Of a stretch of 64,000 nucleotides of DNA, positions 30,560 through 42,600 are shown piece after piece. The translations under genes and the position numbers were made by a program. Within the stretch, counting starts at the first letter, position 1. Each line of letters starts with the position of its first letter. This DNA is from Lepus europaeus (taxonomy: Eukaryota; Chordata; Mammalia; Lagomorpha; Leporidae): assembly GCF_033115175.1 (NCBI RefSeq), contig NC_084831.1:47586002-47650001 (forward strand). The letters run 5' to 3'. The notes beneath the pieces are model-generated. The model searched no databases, had not been told where the DNA came from, and worked only from the letters and a program-made list of their open reading frames with translations.

Positions 30560-31550
30560 TGCCAAAGACTCCCAAGCGTGTAACTAGTCCAGTCTCCTCC
30601 CCAAAACCCTCATCTCAAATATCTCACTACATACCTAGCATCTGTGCTGTACCACCTAATGGACATTTCATATTTAACAGACCCAAACTAGCCTTGTGCT
30701 TCCTGCTCACCCTGCGTTCCCCATCACAGTGCACGGCTGTTCCACTTTACAAGGTGCTGGGGTCCAAAGCCATCATATTGTGCTTTCACCCCAACTCTAA
30801 TCCCACACACAGTCTATTAGCAAAGCCTGACAGCTCTACCTCCCACAGCCCACCCTCTTCTTCCCACCCACCCCAGCCCTACTGAAATCCAAATTCCTGT
30901 TATCCCTGCTTGAATTGTTGTAATGGTCACCTCTCTGGTCTCCCTGCTTCCACCCTGGTCCTCTTACAGACTTTCCTCACTCATAGCCATGGCGATACTT
31001 TATAACATCAGCTCCCATGTCCCTTCTCCACTCCAAATCCTTCAATGACTTCCCATTTTACTCAGGAAAAGCTGAAGCCCTTAGAATGTCCTACAGGACT
31101 CTACAAAATGTCTTCCCACAGCCTGCACTTGTCCCCTCCTCTTTTCCCACCACACTGCCTCTCACTCACACCTTCATAACCACACTGCCCTCTTTGCTGG
31201 GCCTCCAACCAGCAGAGTTCCAGCTCAGAGTCGTTGCAGGTGCTTGGTCCCTCTGCATGGAACGCCCTCCCCTTGCTTAGCCACACCTCTGCAGGTCCCT
31301 GCTCAGAGGTCACACGTCAGAGTGGTCTCTGCCGATCCACCTGTCCTGCATTGTTATCCTCTATACTGTGCTTCATTCTCCTTCTCAATCTGTTAACTGT
31401 TTGAAATATTCACTCAGTTAGTGGTTGCCTGAACGTAAGCTGCATGAGAGCAGGGACTTTGCTCAGTGCTGTGTCTCCAGTGGCTAAAACAGTATCTGAA
31501 TCACAGGCTGTGCTTTATAAAGGTTTGTTGGGTAAATGAAAGAATTCGTA
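30560..31550 (+). repeat. L2 LINE, about 1 kb, 3' region
   Basis: A long copy with the L2 order 'GTAATGGTCACCTCTCTGGTCTCCCTGCTTCC', 'TCCTTCAATGACTTCCCATTTTACTCAGG', 'GGCCTCCAACCAGCAGAGTTCC...CTCTGCATGGAACGCCC', 'GCTGCATGAGAGCAGGGACTTTGCTCAGTGCTGTG' and the 'GGTTTGTTGGGTAAATGAAAG' tail. This is the longest ancient LINE in the window. ORFs across it are not coding. Confidence 0.8.
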
Positions 31551-31764
31551 AAACAGAGAGTGATCGCTCATCTGGCAGAATGATGGAGAGATGGAGCAAA
31601 ACATTACATCCTGACACCGCATGGAGACTGGTTCACCTTCACCTGGGCAGAGGCCTGCTGAGCCAAATGGGAGCAGTAAAAGGTGAACGGAAGAGTGGAG
31701 TATTTGATCACTGAGGATGAAATCGATCTTAGCAGAGGACCCTAGGGCTGGGCTTCAACATCGT

Positions 31765-31815
31765 CACTCTGACTTTTAAATAAATAAATAAATCTTAAAA
31801 AATAAAAAAGAAGAT
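31765..31815 (+). repeat. CSINE 3' tail fragment
   Basis: 'TCACTCTGACTTTTAAATAAATAAATAAATCTTAAAAA' is the terminal part of a CSINE. No body precedes it, so it is a 5'-truncated copy. Confidence 0.65.
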
Positions 31816-34405
31816 ACATCTCTCTAGCCCTCCTCCCCTGTAGTTCTACCATACCTTTCCCTCTCTCTACATAGCCAATACATGATTTAAAGTGACCAGT
31901 GCCCACCCATAACTTTGCTGTTCAAAATCTCCAAATCTTCATATTTTCATGGGAGATGAAAGATATTTTTGAAGGAAAGCTGAAGAAAAGAGTGCTTGGG
32001 GAAAAGAAGAGATACATGTTTTATTAGGCCTTCTGATAGAAATTTCAACTGCCACCCAGAGAGAGAAAGGTCCTGCCCTCCTGTCACCGTGGGTGATACC
32101 TTATTTCTAAGCTGGCATGCCTAAAAGGCCAGCTGTAAGATATGAGAGGAAGAAAGGAATTGTCCTTGTAATGATCTTCCTAGGGAAGTTTTTGTGGCCT
32201 TTAATTAATTTCTAGCTACATACTCGGGTGCCTATGTCAGACAAAGAGTGAAAAGAGCATTTTTACAAAGTAAATACGTAGATAAAGTACACATACATAT
32301 GCATATATCATAGTGTAGTAGTAATGCCTTATGGAGACAGGTTAGATGAACAAGTGAGATGCTGCTCTGGTTTCAAGGCTTCTGATCAAGGCCTGACCTT
32401 AACTGAAGAATTTAAAGAGATATTTGTAAGCATGTATAGTGGGAACCAGGGAGTGAGCCTTAAAAGAGAATGCCCAGATTAGGGCACTAAAAATAACTCA
32501 AATCAACTAATTAGAATTCTTAGAAGGACAAGATTTCTTCTTCTAATAGCTGTGTTGAAACTGAGGCAAATGGCCATAATCCAGTTCTCAAATAAATCTT
32601 CAAAAGAAAAAAAAAACAACTTTCAGGTATAAAGATAAATACCACCAACCTTGGGGCTTCACTTTTGACGTTTGTGGTTCCTCACAGGGCTGTGAAAGTA
32701 TCAGCTGGAATGACTGTGGTCAGGGCTGTGGTGATAGAGCCAAACCAACCCCAGCAAGAAAGCCCTCGAGGGACAGAGGACAGTGCCTCCCAGGGTAGCA
32801 CCTGAGCCCTCTCAAGCTATTCACCAGCATCTTGAATTTCGGGTACTGGGCAAACATGGAGAGAAGGAACTGTCTCCCAGCCAGGATGGGCATGAAATGA
32901 ACTCTGCTTCTGCTTGAGTTACAGTGGGAGGGCCTTGCTGCTAAGCTTTCGTCCTAAACACTGGCGCTGGCCTTTCATTCACAAACTGTTTCTCAGGAAA
33001 AGGAAGGGAAAGTTTTCTGTTGTTTTAGGGTGTAGGGACATTTGATGGGTATTTATGGGGAAACCCCAGAAGGAGGATACCGATGCTAGAGAATACCAAG
33101 GGTGTTTGTGATGTCCTTATAGCCATGCTGGTTTTAAAGCACTGAGGATAACTGAACCACGGTTAATGTTTTGGCTTTAAAAAATCATTTTAATTGTCTA
33201 AATATCCTGGCCAGACTGTCAGCCTTGTATCATTCTGACAGCAACATTAGCAGAACTTTGCCACAGACAGTCTGGCTGTTATTTACCAAATATTGACTAG
33301 CCATCAGCATTGCAAAGCACTTTTGCAAAGAAGTAAAATGTATACCCTCCATTCTAAAGAGCTTTTGCATTCTGGTTGGGAAGAGAATGCTCAAAATGGA
33401 ATTAGCCACGTAGGTAGGGCAGTGCAAGTTGCTGTCAAATTTCATGTATTGAAGATAGCAATCTTATATTGAAGACAGCAAAAGAGAAAAGTTACTGAGA
33501 ACTGGGGCACTTGAGAACGTTCCATAGAGAAGGAACACGTTAAGGCAACCCTTGGGGACCTCACAGTTGAAGAAAATTTATAAACATTAATTCATAAATA
33601 GTTAATTCATAAATAGTTAATTCATAAAAATTTAAAAGTATATCATTAAGTTAATTAAAATTGCAATTAATAATAATTAATAATAATTGCTATTAATCAT
33701 GCACAACATGATGCAGCAACGAAGAAGATACACAGGTGACCATCTTTCTTTTTTTTAAGGAATTCAGAAAAAGAAAAGTATCTTATAATGGTATCAGGCT
33801 ACATTGGAGAGGGCAAGGTTTTAAGATTAAAAGGTCCTTGCTCTGTATCAACTGTTGGTAGAGGGAGAAACTTGCTTTGAACAACCCTGACAGGTACACC
33901 CTTCCACCAGAGCTGTTCAGCCCCCCTGAGACTTACCCAGCCAGGTGGACTCATCTAGGCTCCAGAGAGAATCACTGGCAGTTCCGGTTCTCATCTCAGC
34001 CAGCCCCACTACGGAGGTCCTGCCTCTGTGGCCTCCCTGGCTCTGAAGGCACCTGCAGCAGCATCGACAGAGGGCATGCTTACCCCCCCAACCCGAGAGG
34101 ACTGCTGAGAGGACCTTGAGACACACAAAGTGAAGCGAATGGCAAGCAGGAAAGGAAGCTATTTAGTTTTTTGTTTGCTGGCTTATGTAAATTTAGAACA
34201 CACCTATTCCATCACTAGTAGAGGCTTTGCTTTGGCTGATAATGGATTCTGAAGCATTTTGATGATATAGGTTTTCTTGGAAATTAACCTTTACAGAACA
34301 AAATATTAATGATTTAGGCAAATATACTATTCAATTTATTATTCTGATTCTGTGAAAACAAATTATTTTCATAGATGAGGTATTAGACTCCATTATAGGT
34401 TATAA
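31816..34405. other. Unassigned sequence, including an AT-rich tandem patch
   Basis: 2.6 kb without a recognised repeat or exon. At 33588-33635 a TTAATTCATAAATAG-like 15-mer occurs three times. It is followed by TAATAATAATTAATAATAATTG (33667-33690). ORFs are all under 85 codons. Confidence 0.4.
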
Positions 34406-34422
34406 CAAAAAACCTCATGTTT

Positions 34423-34740
34423 GGGGCCGGCACTGTGACTCACTTGGTTAATCCTCCCCCCACAGCGCCAACATCCCATATGGGCGCTGGGTTCTAGCCC
34501 CAGTTGCTCCTCTTCCAGTCCAGCTCTCTGCTGTGGCCCTGGAGAGCAGTGAAGGATGGCCCCTGGGCCCCTGAACCCGCATGGGAGACCAGGAGGAAGC
34601 ACCTGGCTCCTGGCTTCGGATTGGCACAGCACCGGCCATAGCGGCCATTTAGGGGTGAACCAATGGAAGGAAGACCTTTCTCTCTGTCTCTCTCTCACTG
34701 TCTATAACTTTACCTGTCAAATAAAAAAAATTTTTTTAAA
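34423..34740 (+). mobile_element. CSINE
   Basis: 'GGGGCCGGCACTGTGACTCACTTGG' head, 'GGCGCTGGGTTCTAGCCCCAG', CT-rich segment and A tail. It is flanked by AAAACCTCATGTT (34409-34421) and the near-copy AAAACCCATGTTC just after the tail. Confidence 0.92.
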
Positions 34741-36265
34741 AAAAACCCATGTTCTTTATAGATTGAATCTTAATATCTCTACCACTTTATAGATTGTACC
34801 TAATTAGATTATATCTAATGTTCCTACCAGCTAAATTATTATGTTCAAAGTTTTGGAAATTGAATGGAAGTATTTTTGAGATCTGATACTAAAAACATTT
34901 CTCTGTATCATTTTGTGTTATGTATATATAATTCTAATAAGATTTTGTTTGTCTCAAAAACAAAAAAATGCATCCTGTCCTTTTCAGAGGGAGCTTCTGA
35001 CCTGGCTGTCAGTCATTACAAGTGGTACAGTGAAAATCCCATCCCAGTCCCTATACTCACATAACCAATACGTGGGGGGTGCTCTCTGTACCAGTTCCTG
35101 CATCAAGCTTTTACCTTCTCTGTATCTCCTACTCCCATTTAGAATGCAAAACAGATGTTATCATTCCTAATTTCACAATTGCAGAAACTAAGGTTTGGAA
35201 AGGTTAGAGAATTGAGATAAACAAACTTTACATGAAAGAGCTTATTTGTCATAGGGATTCCATCCAAAATTCTGCCTCTGGCCGAGAATTTAGGGGCTGG
35301 TGGCCAAGCGGGCCTCACTGGAACTCATCCCTATAGACCAAATTTGAAAAGCCTAAGAAGATATTAAGGAATGATCAGAGCAAAATGGGGCTCCTCTTCC
35401 ATAAATTGGGCCTATGAAGACATCTGCCTCAAAACTTTAATTATTTAGTCAAAGAAGTAAGGAGGTCAGCCTAACAGGACTTTTTCATCACTTCCTTGCA
35501 GATTGTATAGATTTTCTTCAAAAAGTGATTCTGACTATGCACATACGCCTAGATTTATCCAGACATAGCAAAGTTGCCCTTGATCAGTCAAAAGGACAAG
35601 GCAACAAATACATTCAGGTTGTTGGGGTTTTTTTAAGTCACAGAAATAAAGCCAACTTATTGCTTGGTTCAGACTCAGATATAAGATTTCCTTAGGACCT
35701 TGAAGATGTGTGGCAAGGTCTCAGGCCTCTCAAGCAATTCTGAATAAGGAAATGCAAACAACTGCAAGATCAAAGGCATTTAATAAGAGTTTATAAAGAA
35801 AAGGAAGATAGGGAGACAGAGTGGGAAATACAATGTTGGGAGAAAAAAGCCCAAAATTGATCCTATTATGAAGAAGTAGGGGGAGGATGTGCACTGGGCA
35901 TGCGGGTTACATAATGTTTTGTACACACAGATAGAACATACAATAAAATGGTCAAGGATTTCTCTTTTAATGATAATAAGTATATTATCTCTTTTATTCT
36001 TGTCTTTATGCGTTTCTGCAGTAAGTGCATTTTTGTGATAAAAAGGAGAAAAATAAGATATCAACCAGAAGATTGCAATCGTCACCACTTTCTGAACAGC
36101 ACTGAAAAGGGTTGCAGCCTCCCTGTATTTGTGGATGCCAAAGGATGTCCTTTCTCCCAATTTTCTAGTCTCTCTGCTCCTAGTTCCTCAACTTTGCACC
36201 TCTGCCCATCCCTTCAAGTATCTTACTCAATCTAACATTAAAATTTTGGCTTTTAAAAAATTATT
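34741..36265. other. Unassigned AT-rich sequence
   Basis: A weak antisense MIR-like core at about 35155-35215 ('CCTAATTTCACAATTGCAGAAACTAAGG'). The 126-codon ORF on minus (35780-36160) has no domain. Confidence 0.35.
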
Positions 36266-36269
36266 TCAC

Positions 36270-36287
36270 CCACACACACACACACAA
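36270..36287 (+). repeat. (CA)n microsatellite, short
   Basis: A run of CACA dinucleotides, about 17 bp. Confidence 0.85.
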
Positions 36288-36289
36288 AT

Positions 36290-36640
36290 CATTAAAGAGG
36301 AACTCCAAGTATCAATCCCATGTGACAGAAAATGATAAATCCTTTTACTAATGAGAGCTGCAAATTAAATTTAATGTGAGCTACCATTTTACCTAATAAA
36401 TTTACCAAAAATACTAATAATATGCAATGCTGGCAATTATGTGGTGAAATTGATAGCCTACATTGTTCGGGACAATGTGAAAATGATTGGCACAGTGGGG
36501 AGGGCAAATTGGCAGTATGAATGATGATCCATGAAATTATTCTATTTTATTTAGTAATTCAGCTTCAGGAAGTGTATCTTTAAGACATAAGAGTTGATTT
36601 ATGTCCCAAGATGTTCACATCAGCAGTAAAAAAAAAAAAA
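36290..36640 (+). repeat. Old L1/HAL1 ORF2 fragment
   Basis: 'GAGCTACCATTTTACCTAATAAATTTACCAAAAATACTAATAATATGCAATGCTGGCAATTATG', 'GGGAGGGCAAATTGGCAGTATG' and 'AGCTTCAGGAAGTGTATCTTTAAGACATAAGAG...GATGTTCACATCAGCAG' follow old L1 ORF2 3' order. It is too decayed to be coding. Confidence 0.6.
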
Positions 36641-36917
36641 AACTCTGTTTTAATTCAGTCAATAACATGTTAAACCACCATGAAGACATGAAGACAAGGA
36701 GCAGGACAATCATGAAATACAGAAATGCACCCATTACTGCAATCACTGTAAGGAGTAGGTGAAACACTGCAGAATATTCTAACAAGACACACACCAACAC
36801 ACTCACATTGGATATCAAAGAGCAGTGGAGCTAAATATCTCCCTTTAATCATTTGTCATGTGAGCATACTTCTTTAGGAATAAAAGGTAATTTCTTTGAA
36901 AGGTAAATGGAGTGGAG

Positions 36918-37200
36918 GGGGGCCGGCACTTTTGTGCAGTGGGCTAAGCCTTCTCCTGCTGCATGGGCGTCCCATATGGGTGCCGGTTCCTGTCCCAGCT
37001 GCTCCACTTCCAATCCAGCTTTCTGGGAAAGCAGTCGAAGATGACCCAAGCACTTGGGCCCCTGCACCCATGTGGGAAACCCAGAAGAAGCTCTTGGCTC
37101 CTGGCTTTGGATCAGCTCAGCTCAAGCCTTTCCAGCCATTTGGAGAATGAACCAGCAGATCTCCTTCCACCCTCCTCCTGATTCACCTGCCTTACAAATA
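36918..37200 (+). mobile_element. CSINE with damaged tail
   Basis: A good head ('GGGGCCGGCACTTTTGTGCAGTGGGC') and body, but the CT-rich/A-tail part is replaced by CTCCTTCCACCCTCCTCCTGATTCACCTGCC. Confidence 0.88.
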
Positions 37201-37204
37201 CAAC

Positions 37205-37425
37205 TTATAGTTAAGGCCTTCAAACTCTCCATTTTGAAAACATACCATGCTTTGTCCAAGACCCACTTGGGTTGTTGCTTCCTTCTGGAATGGCCTACAC
37301 ACACATACCTAATCCTTAACCCTTCTTGCCTGGAACAATTCTGAGTGCCTCCCTCCTCTTACATAAAGTCTTCTCTCACCCTATCTTGTTCATGAAATTC
37401 CATGTGCTTTAATAAGTAGGCTACC
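37205..37425 (+). repeat. Possible L2 fragment
   Basis: 'TTGCTTCCTTCTGGAATGGCCTACACAC', 'GGAACAATTCTGAGTGCCTCCC' and 'CTTACATAAAGTCTTCTCTCACCC' resemble L2 3'-region blocks. Moderate to weak. Confidence 0.4.
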
Positions 37426-37726
37426 TGCAGTGGGTTCCCTTACTTTTATTTGTTCACACTAGTTCAATCCAGTAGTACGGTCACAAAATGACACTCAGTA
37501 TTCAAGCCCCCAATTCTGCTATATGCTTAAAGAATTTGAAGGAGTTCTTTATGAGCCTCAAGTCCCTAACTTAAAACATAACTGGAAATAATAATATTTA
37601 ATGCCAAGACGACCATGAGAGCAAATGGACATGCAGAGAGGTGTGAAATATTTCTCAAATTAGAAGTCTTAATGAATTACTCAAACATTAAATTACTACT
37701 ACTATCAGAACAGAGTCTTTGAATTA

Positions 37727-39405
37727 TGGAATATGTACTCTATGGGATACTACATAGTGGTTAAAAAAAATCCAGTCATTTGCAACAAAATGGAAGAAAT
37801 CTGGAAAACATCATACTGAGTGAAATAAGCCAGCCCCAAAGGGACAAATATCATGTTCTCCCTGATCTGTGACAACTAACTGAGAACCTAAAAGGCAACC
37901 TGTAGAAGTGAAACTGACACTATGAGAAGCAATGACTTGATCAGCCCTTGTCCTGTCAAGGAACAGCTTATTATTTTACTCTTTTTTCTATTTGTTTCTA
38001 CTTAATACCATTGGTTGAACTCTTTACTTAACACATGATTATTCTTCGGTGTTTAAATCTAATTGAAAATTGATCGCTATAAAAAAAAAGAATGAAAATA
38101 AGAGAAGGAGGAGATGTACAGTTCAGAACACATTCCCATGGGCTTACACCTGAAGGTAAAGGTAAAAACGTGCCATTGGACTCCAAATCTCATTAAGTTG
38201 GCAGGTACTAATGCCATCTTACTAGTTAAAGTGATCATTTTAAGCGCATAACTGATCATAAAGGTAGGAATAGGTGTCAAAGGGATCACATAAATAAGAT
38301 CAAGTGTCTGCTAATAACAATAAATAGAATTAAAAAGGAGAGAATGATCCAACATGAGAAGCAGGACACACAGCAGACTCATAGAATGACAAATGTGCAA
38401 AATAAAACTCTGGCCTCAGAATCAGCCCTTAAGGCATTTGGATCTGGCTACAAAGCCCATGAGGGCATTTCAGGCATGGAAAGCCAAGACACTGTGGCAA
38501 AAAATGGCCTACATGAAAGATCTCTGTGAGTGGGATCCCAGTGGAAAGAAGAGACCATCAAAGAATGAGGTACTGGGACCGGCGCTTTGGTGTAGCAGGT
38601 AAAGCCACTGCCTGCAGTGCCGGCATCCCATATGGGTGCCAGTTCGAGACTGGCTGCTCCACTTCTGATCCAGCTCTCTGCTATGGTCTGGGAAAGCAGT
38701 AGAAGATGGCCCAAGTCCTTGGGCCCCTGTACCTACATGGGAAGACCCAGAGGAGGCTCCTGGATCCTGGCTTCAGATTGGCGCAGCTCCAGCCATTGTG
38801 GCCAATTGGGTAGTGAACCAGTGGATGGAAGACCTCTCTTTCTCTCTCTCTTTGCCTCTCTGTCCCTCTCTGTGTAACTCTGACTTTCAAATAAAAAAAT
38901 AAATCTTTTAAAAAAAAAGGAGGTGCCTTTTTCTGAAGGGAGGAGAGAACTTCCACTTTGCTTATGCCCTGTCTAAATACTGATGGAGTTTCTGGACTCA
39001 AAAGGCTTCCATGGCTTTGGCGGCTCATAACAAGAGCCTTGAGTGATCACTGATGTCATAAATAAGAGTGTCAATTGTTAAATCAACAACAGGAGTCACT
39101 GTGCACTTACTCCCCATGTAGGACCTCTGTACTTAATGAGTTACACTATAAGAATTAACAGTAAAACTAGTCTTCAAATAGTACTTTATACTTTGTGTGT
39201 CTATATGGGTGCAAACTGTTGAAATCTTTAGTATAGAATTGATCTTCTGTATATAAAGATAATTAAAAATTAATCTTAATGAAAAATAGGATGGTCGAGG
39301 GAATAGGAGGTGGGATGGGAGTGGGGGTGGGAGGGTGAGCATGGAGGGAAGAACTGCTATATTCCAAAAGTTGTACCTATGAAATTTATATTGAATTAAA
39401 ATTCT
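37727..39405 (+). mobile_element. Lagomorph L1 3' end, split by a CSINE
   Basis: It starts within the last ORF2 codons ('GAATATGTACTCTATGGGATACTAC...'). It continues through the ORF2 stop region and the 3' UTR to 'TTTGTACCTATGAAATTTATATTGAATTAAAATTC'-like sequence. It has a single 3' UTR module, and its G-rich block (39296-39345) is more diverged than in the other copies, so this is the older L1. The CSINE at 38575-38918 interrupts 'CATCAAAGAA/GGAGGTACC'. Confidence 0.9.
38575..38918 (+). mobile_element. CSINE inside an L1 3' UTR
   Basis: Head 'GGGACCGGCGCTTTGGTGTAGCAGG', complete body and tail 'AAATAAAAAAATAAATCTTTTAAAAAAAA'. Flanks GAATGAGGTAC and AAGGAGGTGCC are the diverged target duplication of the L1's GAAGGAGGTACC. 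Confidence 0.93.
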
Positions 39406-39788
39406 CATTCAAATGTGTTTTTTATTTAGCTATTTAACATTTATTTTTTAAAAATTTTAAGAGACATAAAAATTATACATATTTATGTATATGTATATGT
39501 GATGTTTTAATACATGTATACATTGTATAATGGCCAATCAGGGTAAATATATTTATTTCTCCAAACAGTTAACATGTCTTTAAAATGAAAACACTGAAAA
39601 TTCTATCTCCTGGGTTTTCTCATAGAGAAATACACAGACTTTAACATTATCTACAGTCACCCTATTGTGCAATGGAACCCCAGAATTTCATACTCCTATT
39701 CTGCTATAACCTAGTACCTGTCAATCAGCCTTTCTCCATCTTTTCCCTGTTCACCCCTCCAGCCTCTGGTCACCATCATTGTATTTTT

Positions 39789-39845
39789 TAAAAAGATTTA
39801 TTTATTTATTTATTTATTTGAAAGGCAGAGTTACAGAGAGGCAGA

Positions 39846-39894
<49 letters not shown>

Positions 39895-40153
39895 GTTCTC
39901 ATTTGCTGGTTCATCCCCCAGATGGCTGCAATGGCCGGAGTTCCACTGATCTGACACCTGGATCCAGGAGATTCTTCCGGGTCTCCCATGTGGGTGCAGG
40001 GGTCCAAGGACTTGGGCCATCTTCTACTGCTTTCCCAGGCCACAACAGAGAGCTGGATTGGAAGTGGAGCAGCTGGGACTTGAACCAGCGCCCATATGTG
40101 ATGCTAGAACTGCAGGCAGTGGCTTTGCCTGCTACAACACTGCATCGGCCCCT
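39789..40153 (-). mobile_element. CSINE (antisense) with 14-bp target duplications
   Basis: ATCATTGTATTTTT occurs at 39775-39788 and 40154-40167. A tail of TTTA repeats, a GA-rich block and 'CTGGTTCATCCCCCAGATGGCTGCAATGGCCGG' precede the reversed head 'ACACTGCATCGGCCCC'. Its (TTTA)n tail and (GA)n block are expanded. Confidence 0.95.
39803..39892 (+). repeat. (TTTA)n and (GA)n microsatellites within the CSINE
   Basis: Five TTTA units (about 39803-39822) and a GA run of about 40 bp (39850-39890) lie at the CSINE tail and CT-rich positions. Confidence 0.88.
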
Positions 40154-40340
40154 ATCATTGTATTTTTAATGTCTGTGAGATCAGCTTTTGTTTTAGGCTC
40201 CATGTGTGAGTGAGATTGTGTAATATTTGTCTTTCTGTGCTTGGCTCATTTCATTTAATATAAATGACCTCCAGTTCTAGCCATATTGTTGCGAAGGACA
40301 AGACTCCATCCACTTTTATGACTGGGTAGTGGTATTCGAA

Positions 40341-41034
40341 TGAATCCAGGTACTCAGGTGCCTGACCCACTACAGGGCCAGCCATGAAGTAACAGTCATG
40401 GCTCCACCCTCCAGAGGCTTATTACCCTCTTGCTACTAGAACTGGGAGGGACCAACCCCAGGAGAGTCCAGAGACTTCTAGAAAGATTAGGAAGGGCAAG
40501 GGAAGCAAGAGGAGCGTCAGGCCTGCTGGACCATGGCCTCTCCCTGTATAAAATGGAGTGGATGGGATGGATGTCTGCTAGCCCAGCCAAGTGCCTAGCA
40601 TATAGTAGATGCTCAATAAATATTTCTGGCCAAGTAAATGAACTCTCATGCTGTAAGATGCTCTTTAAGGCAAGATCCTGCCATGGGGAAGGCAGAGCAA
40701 GAGCGTTCTTCCAGAGAGGAAAAGACCCGCCAGCTCCACACTGTCCAGAAGTCTTCTTGGCAGAGGAGTGAGGCCCTCCCCTCTCCTTATTTCCACGAGA
40801 TCCAGACCAGGTTTTCTCTGTCACACTGGCCATTCCGGTGCTGGGAGTGTTTAATTATTTCTCTGTGAGTCTGTGCCCCAGCTGGACAGAGTTAATAAAC
40901 CAACCAGGTCTTTATCTTAACAAGGAGTCCCAGGATCAAATTCTCCCCTCATTAAAGGCCCAGGAGCCTCCTGACAGCAGCGGCAGATCTGCAGGCACCC
41001 AGACGTAGAATTAGCCCCTTAGTGAATTTCCCCG
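40341..41034. other. Unassigned sequence with an L2-like tail and a conserved-looking block
   Basis: 'AGTGCCTAGCATATAGTAGATGCTCAATAAATATTTC' (40589-40630) is an L2/MIR-type tail. About 40840-41010 has GTTTAATTATTTC, CCAGCTGG and GTTAATAAACC motifs with balanced composition. It is a candidate regulatory element only. Confidence 0.35.
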
Positions 41035-41035
41035 T

Positions 41036-41135
41036 GGAAGGGAAGAAGGAAGGAAGAGAGGGAGGAGTGGGGGGAAAGGAGGAGGAAGAAAGGAAGAAGG
41101 GAATCGAGGGAGGAGGAGAGGGAGGGAGGGACAGC
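41036..41135 (+). repeat. Polypurine GGAA/GAGG-rich tract
   Basis: About 100 bp almost purely A/G (GGAAGGGAAGAAGGAAGGAA, then GGAGGAAGAAAGG-type units). Low complexity. ORFs across it are meaningless. Confidence 0.85.
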
Positions 41136-41444
41136 AGGGAAACGCATCATCTTCTTCAGAACCCAGGACAGGGAGAGGAAGCTGAAGGAGCTTCCCGAGA
41201 CACACGTGGTGAGTAGAGTCACAGCTGCCCCTCACCCAAGACCTGCCCACCCCCACCCCAACGCTTTTCCCAGACACACTGCCAGAAGGCGGTACATGCT
41301 GGGGGCATGTTTATATCCCCTGTTTGTAATTCTCATAACAACCACACAAGACAAATTTGGCAGCAAGCAGTTCTTTCCTCTTTAAAATGATGCCACATAT
41401 AGTGACACATTTAGAAATAGACATTTACATAGATTTATACTAGA
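41136..41444. other. Unassigned sequence
   Basis: Nothing recognisable in this stretch. Confidence 0.3.
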
Positions 41445-41566
41445 GTTCTTCAAACCATTCATGAAAATGTGTATTATGAAAAAAATCGATGCATGGGTTT
41501 CGAAAGTTCTGTAGCAAATTAAAATTACCTTTCAATTCTATTTTCCACAAACTTTGTGGAGCATCT
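41445..41566. mobile_element. MITE-like palindromic DNA transposon
   Basis: The ends GTTCTTCAAACCATTCATGA and (reversed) GATGCTCCACAAAGTTTGTG form imperfect terminal inverted repeats of about 24 bp around an AT-rich core (ATTATGAAAAAAATCGATGC). The second copy at 60394-60863 has the same ends. I recall the shared end as CTTCAAAAAGTTCATGGAAAA, a mammalian DNA-transposon type, but I do not name it. Confidence 0.55.
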
Positions 41567-41594
41567 TCAACTATGATCCCATAGACTCCACCGT

Positions 41595-41720
41595 GAAACC
41601 AGGAGCCCGGTTTCATGTGCTATGTGACATTGGACAATTCCTTTCATCCTTAGGGGACTGTGTGTCCTTGCCTGTGAAAATAATAAAGCATATCTCATAG
41701 GGTGCTCCTGAGGGAGAAGC
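41595..41720 (+). repeat. MIR SINE fragment
   Basis: 'GCTATGTGACATTGGACAATTCCTTTCATCCTTAGGGGACTGTGTGTCC' and 'GAAAATAATAAAGCATATCTCATAGGGTGCTCCTGAGG' follow MIR order. Confidence 0.6.
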
Positions 41721-42020
41721 AGGAAAAAACACACACAAGGGCTCTGCCTAGTATCCCGAACATACTAACTACATAATAACACAACACGCACACGAGCACA
41801 TACACCCATAGGTACCAAGAGTACCCATAAGCCAGCACACTAGAGCCCAAATGGGGATGCTTGCTTCCAATAACTAATCCTATGCTCATTTGAAAAGCAT
41901 ATCAAGTCACACACAAATAGGTAGGGAAAAGGAGACGATAGTGGAAAATTGAAATCAGACAATTTCTCAGGACTTGAAGACAATGTTGTTGTTGTTTTTG
42001 AGTTTTATTTTTACAATCTA

Positions 42021-42343
42021 CCAGGAGCAGACATTTGGTCTAGGGGTTAAGGTGTCAACATCCAATGTCAGGGCCTGGGATCAAGTCCATCTCCACTTCC
42101 AATTCCAGCTTTCTGCTAATGTTCACTCTGGGGAGCAGCAGGTGATGGCTCAAGTACGTGGGTCCCTGCCACACACAGAGGAGACCTATATTGATTTTCT
42201 GGTCCCCAGGCTTCAGCTTGGCCTAGCCCTGGCCGTTGTAGGTAATGGGGAGTGAACCAGCGGATAAGATCGATTCATATTTCTCTTTCTCTCTACCTCT
42301 CTCCCTCTCTCTCCCTCTCCCTCTGAAAAAATAAATAAATAAA
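42021..42343 (+). mobile_element. CSINE (old)
   Basis: 'CCAGGAGCAGACATTTGGTCTAGGGGTTAAGG' head variant, 'GGGATCAAGTCCATCTCCACTTCC', 'GTGAACCAGCGGATAAG', CT-rich segment and 'AAATAAATAAATAAAGC' tail. Confidence 0.83.
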
Positions 42344-42369
42344 GCATACCAGCATGCCTGTGCCTATGA

Positions 42370-42600
42370 CTATGTCCAAAGCTACCATTCATCCAGCACC
42401 TGTTCGACACTACATATCTAAATGCACCATCCCACTGGATGTTCTCAATCACCCATCACCATGGAAGGTGGTAATGATTGTCTCCATTGTACTAATGAGA
42501 AAATTGAGGCTCAGAGTCAAATCAGCTACCCAAGGTCACATGACTGATCGATGCTACTTTATTCCAAACTCGCAGTTCTCTAATTTTCTCTAACTTCAAA
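42370..42600 (-). repeat. MIR SINE (antisense)
   Basis: 'GGTAATGATTGTCTCCATTGTACTAATGAGAAAATTGAGGCTCAGAGTCAAATCAGCTACCCAAGGTCACATGAC' is a good reversed MIR core. Confidence 0.78.

Larger units (their letters stand above)
39420..40340 (-). repeat. Old L1 3' UTR (antisense), split by a CSINE
   Basis: Plus strand blocks: 'TTTATTTCTCCAAACAGTTAACATG', 'GTCACCCTATTGTGCAATGGAACCCCAG' and, after the CSINE, 'CTCCATGTGTGAGTGAGATTGTGTAATATTTGTC' and 'AATGACCTCCAGTTCTAGCCATATTGTTGCGAAGGACA'. These are well-known antisense blocks of an old mammalian L1 3' region. Confidence 0.7.
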
